From Ophiobolus disseminans (Eukaryota; Ascomycota; Dothideomycetes; Pleosporales; Phaeosphaeriaceae): a DNA stretch of 64,000 nt. Made by a program: the position numbers and the translations under genes. The stretch spans positions 1-64,000 of the forward strand of contig MU006218.1 of the NCBI GenBank assembly GCA_010093685.1, given 5' to 3'. Below are positions 56,738 through 64,000 of this stretch, piece by piece; position 1 is the first letter of the stretch; every line of letters starts with the position of its first letter. Under the pieces are notes generated by a model. The model ran no database searches. It was not told where the DNA came from and saw nothing but the letters and a program-made list of their open reading frames with translations.

Positions 56738-57835
56738 ACCTTACAGCCACTAGACGTTGTTATATTTAAGTCCCTGTTAGCCAACTACTCTACTGCACTT
56801 AAACAATATATGGACCAAAGCCTAGGCATACTACTAGTTGCAAAGAGGGACTTTTTTAGCTTGTTCTGGGATAGCTAGGTGAATACCTCCATCAAAACAA
56901 GGGTTCTGAAGTCATTCTTAGCTACTAGCTTGTCACCACTAAACGCTAACATTATACTAAAGCGCTTTGCTTACTACCACTCAGATCACAACTCAAGCAG
57001 CTTAGATAACTTAGATAATAGCCTGTTAAATTGGATTAAGATTCAGAGGCGCCTGCGGGCAGTGACAAACAGTTCAGATGACAGGAAGACCTAGGCACTA
57101 AAACAAGCTATTCACCACCTTGTTGTTGAGAACGAGCTTCTAAACTATCAAAACAATAGTCTACAGAGGGCTCTTAGCATCAAGCAGAAACGCAAGAAGC
57201 CTGGTAAGCCTGTCAAGTTTGAAGAAGAGGATTAGCATCATGGTGGAGCTGTCTGGTATTCACTACATCGAGTAGAAAGACACCAAGGCTATGTACAAGC
57301 TGAGGAGGCAAAGAAACACAGGAAATTGATGACAAGGCATTGCGAGCTCAGATCCGGAAAGCTAATAAGGCGCTGAAGGATGGGTTGCTTCAAGAGAATA
57401 GGCAGGTGCGGGCAGCAGCAAAGCTTCTGTCAGCTACGGTGATCTGCCGTAGCCCTCTGGGTGTTCTGCCCCAGGTTTCCATCCCGTCTTCCTTCCCTCG
57501 CGCTGGTACGCTCTAGGGTTAGCGCCTCAGTACATAGATTGCTCCTTCCAGAGCTCCGAATACAACACGATTCACACATGTTCCATTCCTGGTCCTATTG
57601 ACAGCTTTGAGGATGAAGGAAAACAGGCTAAAGAATCTGGCAAAAAGAAGAGCTGCTGCAGCCAAGAAACAACACCAAACCAAGCCCAAACCTAAGCCAA
57701 AGCCAGCCTCAAATCATAAGCCAAGACCCAAGCCTGTAGCGGGTGGAAATGGTGGTGGGAATGATGATGGTGGGAATGATACCATCAACATCACAATCAG
57801 GGCGCACCATCAACACGCCAGGCATATATAGATAA
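56738..57835 (+). pseudogene. C-terminal half of a pogo/Fot1-like transposase, interrupted by an LTR-like insert
   Basis: Plus strand. PLDVVIFKSL (about 56750), SLGILLVAKRDFFSLFW (about 56815-56870), SLSPLNANIILKRF (about 56930-56970), a helical ALKQAIHHLVVENELLNYQN region, KKPGKPVKFEEED, and HHGGAVW with TAG at the Trp/Gln before it. A Lys/Pro-rich tail (KPKPKPKPASNHKPRPKP) follows at 57660-57740. An LTR-like insert at 57428-57603 splits the coiled region, and frames differ on the two sides. The N-terminal half is absent. Confidence 0.82.
57428..57603. repeat. LTR-like insert, possible solo LTR of an unassigned family
   Basis: 176 bp, begins TGTCAGCTACGG and ends CCTATTGACA, the TGTCA/TGACA ends typical of LTRs here. 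Flanked by GCTTC (57423-57427) and GCTTT (57604-57608), a TSD with one C-to-T. Almost free of RIP. Only one copy in the window, so the call is tentative. Confidence 0.6.
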
Positions 57836-58430
57836 ATAAGATTAATCATTAAGCTATTAAGACCTCACCACCAAGAAAATTTGTGATAATAATGATTGTG
57901 GTGGCGGCAGCAGGTGGTATGCTGCCTACTGCCAAATGTTGGTGTTCGGCGCATTACGGCAATCCGCGCATTACGCCCTAACCTACGGTGAAGTAGCCAG
58001 GGACCTTTCGTTTTCCACGATAGAACTTGGTGGCGAGAGAGTGTGGATAGCTAAACGCACAATCCCACCGCAGGATAATATCAAGCTGAACATGCGCGAC
58101 TTAACTTACTCAACCAGAATGCGAAATGGCTGGACATGTCCTGCATGCCAACTCCTTGTGCACACGTTATCCACACTGGCGTGTGATGAACTACCCGAAC
58201 GAGCCCGGAAGCAGAATAGCTGAAGACCTACTTATTCCCAAGCGCTGGCGGTGTCTGAAGCCCGTAGATGACGATTTGAATAGTCGGGATGTGGAAGTTG
58301 TATATCGCAAGGAAGGCGTGATGATTAACATGTGAACTTTGCGGTGTTGAAAGAGTGGGTAGACGGTCGCAGTCAGGGTCGTGACCGATGCTTTGAGCAT
58401 CTGTAAAGATTCTCGTTGAGACAGTGATGT
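57836..58430. other. Transition zone with a doubtful coding remnant (57936-58335)
   Basis: Two overlapping plus-strand frames (57936-58223 from ATG, and 58126-58335) have normal base composition and no repeats. The second ends with IAEDLLIPKRWRCLKPVDDD and EVVYRKEGVMINM, which reads like real protein. They could be parts of one decayed or spliced gene, but I recognise no family. From here rightwards RIP signs disappear. Confidence 0.3.
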
Positions 58431-58502
58431 ACTCGGGCCCACTGGCTGCAAAGCAATTTTTCGAAGAAAAAGCCCGTTGCTTTGCAGCCGGTGGGCCCGA
58501 GT
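58431..58502. repeat. 26-bp-arm inverted repeat (hairpin)
   Basis: Arms 58431-58456 (ACTCGGGCCCACTGGCTGCA then AAGCAA) and 58477-58502, with one mismatch, around a 20-nt loop that itself contains TTTTTC/GAAGAAAAA. It lies in non-coding DNA at the edge of the repeat compartment. A foldback element, silencing-RNA precursor or structural terminator are possible. Confidence 0.85.
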
Positions 58503-58988
58503 AAAGGAGAAAGAGAAAGAAGGAGACAAGGCTAGCGAAGGCGGGGCACGAGAAGCTCGGGCCACCGCTCCAGTACCTCGCAGGCAGACTTCGCCGCGCC
58601 TCATAAGCTCAAGACAACCATGCGGCAGCTTAGCATCCCAATACAATGAATATGTGCTTACGGTCCGATAGCCTTTTCCTTGTTTAGCTCATGTGCCGCT
58701 ACTTCCAATGATTTACTCCAAGCGGGCATGCCACCGTCTTCCCCTCATCGGCTTGGACGACTTCAACGCAGCATAGCTCAACCTGGATGGGGCGGATTGG
58801 CTTGAAGCTGAGCAGTCTCAGCCACCAAAGTCTGGGCACATCTGTCTAGAGGCAGTTGCGAAAAAGGCTCCTTTTCCACTTGCACTACTGTACTTTCGTT
58901 GTAGCAGTTCCTCTCTGCGCCTAATTCACGATACCCTGTATCTCGTCCACACCGGCGCTACGGAACTTAGTGCTCCTTCCTACTTCAG
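58503..58988. other. Upstream region of the HET gene
   Basis: Ordinary composition, no RIP bias, no convincing ORF. It probably holds the promoter of the HET gene; a pyrimidine stretch (CTTCCTACTTC) precedes the ATG. Confidence 0.5.
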
Positions 58989-60152
58989 ATGGACCTCGCA
59001 ATGAACCCCGCGATGGCAGCCTTGCAAGCGAATCAGATGCATCCAGGACTGCAACATTCAACTCAAGAAATCCGACTACTCTCCCAATGCGACGATGTAG
59101 CCAGCAGGCTAGCGTATAGTATCTCTGTATTCGACCTCTCGCACATCCCGCCGTACATCGCGCTCTCGTATGTGTGGGGTCCACCGGACGTTCAGCACGA
59201 AATCCTTCTAAATGGCCAGCCATTCTTCGTCCGCCACAACCTGTATCTAGCACTTGGAAGTATTGCGAGCCATATCAAAATTGCACTTAGACAACAAAGA
59301 TTGGGATATGGCATGTCAGAACCGATTGCACCTGAGGCCGACTTTACCCGCGAGTCGCAGCCTGGGAACTGGAAGTACTTCTGGATTGATGCCATCTGTA
59401 TCGACCAGACGAACATTCCGGAACGCAACCATCAAGTGCGCTTGATGAGCAACATCTACAAGAGCGCTGCGTTCGTACTGGTCTGGCTCGGGCCAAGCTG
59501 CGAAGAAGCACTTCGCACCATGTCAACAGCGGATGGATCCATGCTGCATACAGTCTTCAAGCCGTATACAGATCACTTCCTCAGGTCCAAGTTCTCAGAG
59601 CGATTGATCCCGTTCCTGGCTTCTGCGTACTGGACCCGGATGTGGGTGGTGCAAGAATTCGTTCTAGCTAATAAGCTTGTCTTGGCCGCCGGATCCATCC
59701 TTGCAAACTGGGAGAGTATCGACTCTTTGTTACCTGATATTTATGGATACCACAGTACAAGTGAATATGCACCCGCAATCCGAATGGCCAACGGGAGACG
59801 CCAACACATGTCCCGCGCGAAAGGGAATATCAAACCCAACCTGCATGAACTGTTCCAGCGATTCAGGCAACTGGAATGCTCTGATCGACGCGATAGAGTC
59901 TTTGCCTTGTTTGGTCTGCTACAGCATGGTTCGGATCGGGAGTGCGATAGGCTGCTTGTGGACTACTCTCTTCCGTCGGCACAGCTGCTGGTCAGCACGC
60001 TGAGACTTTATCAACGGACTATAAATTATCGCGGGTCGCTGGAGACGCTCCAGGCTTGGCTGGAGGATTCTCTTGATATTCACGAACGTGATTTCGACCG
60101 AGAGACACAGGCAGAGCTTATGCAAGTGTTTGATGCGGCGATGGGTATTTAA
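58989..60152 (+). CDS. HET-domain (heterokaryon incompatibility) protein
   Basis: Single-exon frame of 387 aa from ATG 58989. The three HET blocks are present: YIALSYVWG (56-64), FWIDAICIDQTNIPERNHQV (131-150) with the following RLMSNIYKSA, and VLVWLGPS (163-170). A later RRDRVFALFGLL matches the segment usually following the HET domain. HET proteins trigger programmed cell death on non-self recognition in filamentous fungi; the domain is TIR-like. The protein is shorter than many HET proteins (often over 600 aa), so the C-terminus may be reduced; no frame break is visible. It is the first well-formed gene beyond the RIP compartment. Partner and specificity are unknown. Confidence 0.92.
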   Translation: MDLAMNPAMAALQANQMHPGLQHSTQEIRLLSQCDDVASRLAYSISVFDLSHIPPYIALSYVWGPPDVQHEILLNGQPFFVRHNLYLALGSIASHIKIALRQQRLGYGMSEPIAPEADFTRESQPGNWKYFWIDAICIDQTNIPERNHQVRLMSNIYKSAAFVLVWLGPSCEEALRTMSTADGSMLHTVFKPYTDHFLRSKFSERLIPFLASAYWTRMWVVQEFVLANKLVLAAGSILANWESIDSLLPDIYGYHSTSEYAPAIRMANGRRQHMSRAKGNIKPNLHELFQRFRQLECSDRRDRVFALFGLLQHGSDRECDRLLVDYSLPSAQLLVSTLRLYQRTINYRGSLETLQAWLEDSLDIHERDFDRETQAELMQVFDAAMGI

Positions 60153-60522
60153 CGAGGATTTTACACAAACGCGAAGTAATGCGGGAAATCGATAATGCTA
60201 AATACGTCTTGATGTTGAGTCTCTCTTACTGTTAATATACAATGGCTGTACTTCTTGATACTGCACGCAACAGCAGGAAACCGATGTTCCCTAGCATCCA
60301 AACTCGACGAGTCGATAAGCAAGATTCAGAAACGCTTTGATGGAGTGTTCCCGTCACTCAAAGCTTGATGACGATGCTACTACTTACCACAGCTTTCCCA
60401 AACCGCTCACCTCTCCAATTTTAGCCTGAGCGCTCAGCACCAGGACCAAACATCAAATCAACAATCCAGAGCGGCATGTCGTGTACCAAAGCAACCATTG
60501 ATTCTGAGGCCAACCTCGCAAT
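60153..60522. other. Intergenic between HET and F-box-like genes
   Basis: 370 bases of ordinary composition. ATG codons at 60476 and 60521 are in other frames than the following gene and could belong to an unseen 5' exon. Confidence 0.5.
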
Positions 60523-61113
60523 GTGTGCACCCAATCCATTTTACTCTTTGTGCACGCAAGCTCACCACGCATCTCCAGTTCCCTCTCCAACCAAACCTCA
60601 TCCCCCCTCCTGCGCCTCCCCACCGAACTGCGCAACGCAATCTACACCCATATGATCGGCACCATCATCCTCACACCCGGACTCATGAGTATCAAAGACC
60701 CGCGGCTTATCATAGAACTCTCTCTCCTCCGAACGTGTCGCCAAACGCACCGCGAAACAGCGCTGCTCCCATTCCAGCTAAACACCTTCGGTTCCGTGCT
60801 TCCGGGAATGGAGCACTTCTTCGCCAAGCTGAACGCCCAGCAGCGCAACGCCGTTCAGCGTGTACGGTTGTCGCTGTACCTGCGCGACACATGGATGAAG
60901 TTCTTCTCGGGCGAAGTGTCCCAGCGCCCTCTATCTTTCGTCGCGCTGCTCCCTGGACTCCAGCGCCTGGTGCTGCGGCTCAACATCTGGCATGGAAGCG
61001 ACGAAGCGATCACGCACGCGCTGAAGGAATTGAGCTTGTGGCGGTGTGCGGGATGTAGCCCGAGACTGGAGGTTCTAGTGAGAAGGCATTCTGTTTGGAG
61101 AGACGTACATTGA
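60523..61113 (+). CDS. Short F-box-like/2EXR-like protein, 5' end unresolved
   Basis: The frame encodes SPLLRLPTELRNAIYTHMIG followed by ELSLLRTCRQTHRETALLPF, the pattern LLxLPxElRnxIYxyv...LLxtCRqihxEa of the short F-box-like/2EXR-type proteins abundant in Pleosporales. The rest (FAKLNAQQRNAVQRVRLSL, LLPGLQRLVLRLNIWHG) also fits. The listed start is GTG, and a TGA lies upstream in frame at 60505-60507; the next in-frame ATG (60652) would remove the conserved block. A 5' exon with an intron is therefore likely, for example from ATG 60476 with an acceptor at 60577-60578, but the donor would be weak. Function unknown. Confidence 0.7.
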   Translation: MCTQSILLFVHASSPRISSSLSNQTSSPLLRLPTELRNAIYTHMIGTIILTPGLMSIKDPRLIIELSLLRTCRQTHRETALLPFQLNTFGSVLPGMEHFFAKLNAQQRNAVQRVRLSLYLRDTWMKFFSGEVSQRPLSFVALLPGLQRLVLRLNIWHGSDEAITHALKELSLWRCAGCSPRLEVLVRRHSVWRDVH

Positions 61114-61458
61114 AGGAATGGGTGGAGCGGGTGATGGATAGGGGGAGGTGTGAAGGGTGTTTTGGGGGGGATTGCGAGGGGAAGACGGGATGAAGTCTAA
61201 GTAAGTTGTGAAAGGCGGACAAAGGTTAAGCTTGACGACTACATGTGCGTACGTAAAAGGTGTTCTGGATCCTACAACTCCGCTGTAGATGTACAGGATG
61301 GCATATTTTATTTGCGGCTTTCGCGACTTACTGAGAGAGAGTTTGATGGATGGTAGTGTGGGTGACGCTGTGGACGTGGAGAATGTAGAGAAACGACAAA
61401 GATATGCTAGGGGTATGGATGTACTTTTGCCATCTAGGAGCCTAGTATGAACATGGCT
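61114..61458. other. Convergent intergenic region
   Basis: Lies between the 3' ends of the F-box-like gene (plus) and the GPALPP gene (minus). G-rich at first (GGTGTTTTGGGGGGGATTG), otherwise plain. No further gene seen. Confidence 0.6.
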
Positions 61459-62394
61459 TTATAGGAAGTTTCCGCTCGAGAAACGATCGCTAAACCCCTT
61501 GGACTTGCTGAGCATTTCCCGCCTCTGCTTATGATTGGCTGTCCCGATGACGGCCATGTCCTTTTCGTAATCGAATGCACGCTTGCTGGGGTCGTCTTCT
61601 TTCTCTTTGCCTGTGCCCTTCTCCTCGTGCTGCTCAACCAAGCTCTTCCCCCGTGCGGCATCGATCTTCTCGCGCATCTTGCGGGCCCTCCGTTCCTCCT
61701 CCTTGCTCTTCTTCGAGTCATTTACTGGTGCAGCGGCGGCGTTGGAGGGTGTGACGATGCCCATAGCTTCGTCCTGTAGCCGCTTGAGCTTCTGCTCTGG
61801 GGTTTCTGTCCATGCGCTGCTCATGCCTCCACCTCCACCTGCGCTCTTTCCAGTGTTGAACTTCCGGGCGCGCATCTTTGTAGGGTCCATCCGGGCTGCC
61901 AGGTCGTCTTGTGTAGGCGGCATCGTCATCCAGTCGTCGCGTTGGGCTTTCTTTGGCGCCTCGGCAAAGTCTGAGTTGGTATCAAAAGCTGACTTGCCCT
62001 GCTGATCATCGTGGTAGCTGTTGGTATTTGCACCCGCTGGGGGCGGTGCAGGTCCAAAGTCGTCATCGCTACTGTCTGAGTCGTCACTAGGTGGATTCGG
62101 TGGTCGCTCATGGAGCGGCGCTGGGGGTGCAGTGGGGCCAGCAACACGTGCCGGGTGGGAGGATTTAGGAGGCGCTGGACCGACATCGCTGTCTTCGCTG
62201 CTTGATCGCGACCGAGCATTTGGGGGTAGCGATGGGCCAACGTTGCGCCGAGGTGCGTTTGCGGAGGGCGGAGGTGCTGGGCCGGCGACTCTGCGCCGCT
62301 TGTCGCCCGAGTCTGGGCTGGAGTCGCCGTCATCATCGTCGTCTCGGCTTCGTTTTGCGAGATGCGGAGGGAGGGTCGGTCCGATTGACGGCAT
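61459..62394 (-). CDS. GPALPP-motif / DUF3752 protein
   Basis: 311 aa from the ATG at 62394. The frame is open further upstream, but MPSIGPTLPPHLAKR is the family's usual start. The N-terminal half carries repeated GPxLPP-type motifs (IGPTLPPHL, VGPSLPPN, VGPAPPKS, FGPAPPPAG) between acidic/Ser runs and a KRRR basic motif. The C-terminal half is the DUF3752 region: DDWMTMPPTQDDLAARMDPT, KMRARKFNTGKSAGGGG, SAWTETPEQKLKRL, and the conserved tail FDYEKDMAVIG...KGFSDRFSSGNFL. The family is conserved in fungi and animals (GPALPP1 in human), with proposed nuclear roles not well defined. It shares a 470-bp divergent upstream region with the VPS8 gene. Confidence 0.93.
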   Translation of the reverse strand: MPSIGPTLPPHLAKRSRDDDDDGDSSPDSGDKRRRVAGPAPPPSANAPRRNVGPSLPPNARSRSSSEDSDVGPAPPKSSHPARVAGPTAPPAPLHERPPNPPSDDSDSSDDDFGPAPPPAGANTNSYHDDQQGKSAFDTNSDFAEAPKKAQRDDWMTMPPTQDDLAARMDPTKMRARKFNTGKSAGGGGGMSSAWTETPEQKLKRLQDEAMGIVTPSNAAAAPVNDSKKSKEEERRARKMREKIDAARGKSLVEQHEEKGTGKEKEDDPSKRAFDYEKDMAVIGTANHKQRREMLSKSKGFSDRFSSGNFL

Positions 62395-62864
62395 GGTGAG
62401 GGTCGTGGTGTGTTTGGGTGCGAAGTGTTGAGATGGTGGTGGTGGTTGTTCCAGAAGTGACGTTTCTGGAGCTTGGGCCCTACCGGTACAGTACGGTAAC
62501 CAAACCAAACAGTCGGCGCCCGCGATACGAACTGCGCCTTGAAGCTTGATACCAGCACCATCCCCGCCAACATCCGCCCAGCGCTCTGAAGTCTCCTTTG
62601 CGACACTGCATACAAGCCGTAGGACGTCATTCACCATCGTCGAACCCCACGCTATCTCTTCCGTACCCATCCCGAGTAGTCCAACCTCGCCTTTGCGCCC
62701 AGGCACCACTCTACAACATCACGAACCGCTCGGAATCTCACCATCGTCCTTGGCCGAACACATAAAGACAGGCATGGTGTGAAGGAAGCGCACCCCAAGA
62801 TCAACCACACCAACCTTGTCTGCCAATGTTCGCGTGAAGCGATGCGACGCGGACCACGAGCCCC
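62395..62864. promoter_or_regulatory. Shared divergent promoter region, GPALPP / VPS8
   Basis: 470 bp between two start codons facing away from each other. Contains CT/CCACC-rich stretches near the minus-strand start (GATGGTGGTGGTGG on plus) but no clear TATA box. Open frames here are probably chance. Confidence 0.55.
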
Positions 62865-64000
62865 ATGAGCTCAGATTCCGAGGCGAGCCACTCGAGCGCT
62901 CAAAGACATGCTGGCGACGGGGAAGATGACGTAATAGAGCCATCACCGGTAGACCAGTCTTCGATCCTGGAGGAAGGCGCGACGGGCGGCAATGGCGCCG
63001 AAGAAGAGGACGGAGAAGAGCTCCAATCGATAAGCAATGGTGACAACGAGATGACCTTTGCGAGGGTCAGAAGTCGAGGGACCCAGCAAGAGGAAGAAGA
63101 GACCGCATCCGAGCTGTCCTTCCGTCCCAGAGTGGAGCGACCAGGCAGCCCAGACTCGGCATCCATACCAGACGACACCCCGTCCATCCAGGGCTCGCGA
63201 CTATCCTCGCCCGGAAGCAGCATACCAGTCTCTCACAACTCCCTCCGACCCCACCGACCGACCTCCCTGCAGCCCTTCGAACGCCGCTTCTCATCCCGAC
63301 TCTCGCCCTCGCCGCTAGCCTCTCCTCGCGCCTCATCTCCAGCCTTCTTGTCGGCGCATTCAAGACAGTCCTCGTTATCCAGTAATCTGGTATTTCAGCA
63401 ACAGCCAGATGGTGCAGACACACCACAGGCACCATGGGAAGTCGTTCGGTGGACCAAGCTGAAGAAGATCACCGGACAAGTCTTCTCAGAAGTCGGCAAG
63501 CGCAACTTCGGTCGGCCGACATGTCTCAATGTCGCGGCATCGCTTGCCATCGGGACGTCCAAGGGCTTTATCTTGGTATTTGACTACCAACAGGTCCTAA
63601 AGTCCATAATCGGACCGGGCACTAAAGGTACATCCCCCGCACATCTGTTCAAGTAATTCAAGCTGACTAGATGCAAAGCTGTGGAATGTGGCGCTGTCAC
63701 TTCCCTCGCCATCTCTGCAGATCACTCCACCGTCGCCGGAGGCCATGCGACAGGCCACATATTCACCTGGGAGCTGGCAAAACCAGCGAAGCCGTTCCTG
63801 CACATTCCGCCGCTAGATCGAGCATCCCTGGAAGAGAGGAAGTCTGATGGCCATATTTCAGGCGCCGCTGTTCTACACCTTGGTTTCCTCGGCACGCGAC
63901 ACACTGCGCTTGTATCCGCCGACGACGCTGGCATGGCCTTCTCACATCTAGCGACTCGCGGGCTCGGAGCCATCGCCAGGTCCGTGAAGACTACTAGGAT
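62865..64000 (+). CDS. VPS8: Vacuolar sorting protein Vps8 (CORVET subunit), 5' part
   Basis: Starts at ATG 62865 (MSSDSEASHSS) and runs off the window. Exons 62865-63627 and 63679-64000, joined by a 51-bp intron. The first 190 residues are acidic and Ser/Pro-rich, low complexity. The conserved part begins APWEVVRWTKLKKITGQVFS, then FGRPTCLNVAASLAIGTSKG and FILVFDYQQVLKSIIG; after splicing GTKAVECGAVTSLAISADHS, GGHATGHIFTWELAKPAKPF and ATRGLGAIARSVKTTRI. This is the N-terminal beta-propeller of Vps8, the Rab5-binding subunit of the endosomal CORVET tethering complex. A core housekeeping gene, it marks the end of the subtelomeric domain. Confidence 0.93.
63628..63678 (+). other. Spliceosomal intron in VPS8
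   Basis: Donor GTACAT, branch-like GCTGACT at 63662-63668, acceptor AAAG ending at 63678; 51 bp, phase 1. Splicing gives GTKAVECG and restores the frame to base 64000; without it the frame stops at 63654-63656. Confidence 0.9.

Noticed and set aside
60498..61058. 186-aa plus-strand ORF overlapping the F-box-like gene
   Set aside because: A Pro/His/Arg-rich shadow frame; the conserved LPTELRNAIY and LLRTCRQTHRE motifs are in the other frame.
61926..62630. 234-aa minus-strand ORF overlapping the GPALPP gene
   Set aside because: Alternative frame of the same strand; Thr/Arg-rich, without motifs, while the GPALPP frame carries the conserved domain.
62395..62709. N-terminal extension of the GPALPP protein to 62709
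   Set aside because: The frame is open but the family starts at MPSIGPTLPP; the extension lies in the shared promoter region.

Overview
This is a chromosome end of a filamentous ascomycete, most likely a Dothideomycete (Pleosporales-like). Evidence: a terminal AACCCT telomere tract at base 1; a NACHT-ankyrin NLR gene and a HET-domain gene; a telomere-linked RecQ-type helicase; and Repeat-Induced Point mutation (RIP), seen as C-to-T/G-to-A changes that leave transposon frames open except for TAG/TAA. The order of assignment is inference.

Layout. 1-95 telomere. 98-1402 a pogo/Fot1-like transposase cut off by the telomere. 1512-5708 an apparently intact NLR-like gene (NACHT + degenerate ankyrin, one 48-bp intron) only 1.4 kb from the chromosome end. 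About 5.8-57.8 kb is a RIP-mutated nest of transposons around a decayed telomere-linked helicase. From about 57.8 kb the sequence returns to ordinary genes: a HET-domain gene, a short F-box-like/2EXR-like ORF, a GPALPP/DUF3752 gene (minus strand) and, divergently, the 5' part of VPS8 running off the end.

The nest was resolved from LTR pairs and target-site duplications (TSDs). Copia F1: 6383-11731 (TSD GTAAG). A tandem non-coding subtelomeric repeat, 12338-15553, carries an F2 solo LTR at 13821-14016 (TSD CGTGT). Copia F3 composite with three LTRs: 15838-29468 (TSD CTAGT), split by a complete F2 copia at 24110-29371 (TSD CTAGC). RecQ/TLH-like helicase pseudogene: 37331 down to about 30383, minus strand, split by a TA-flanked pogo-like element at 33827-35955. 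A pogo-like relic (39041-39177 and 55268-55985, minus) is split by copia F4 at 39183-55262 (TSD CTAAG), itself split by a second F2 copia in reverse orientation at 40132-45393 (TSD AAAGC) and by a chromodomain Ty3/gypsy element at 46245-51638 (TSD CGTAT). F2 relics and another pogo-like fragment close the nest at 55990-57835.

Points to look at first: the gypsy element has a 12-nt primer-binding site exactly complementary to its own LTR, next to a single gag-pol frame, the hallmarks of Tf1/sushi-type self-priming; the copia families appear to use half-tRNA primers ending opposite tRNA position 39, initiator Met for F3 and F4 and Lys(CUU) for F1 and F2; RIP acts almost only at CCA/TCA; the telomere caps a broken transposase gene; the NLR P-loop has Cys in place of an invariant Gly. 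I see no tRNA, rRNA or CRISPR. Every family name rests on motifs read by eye; no database search was possible.
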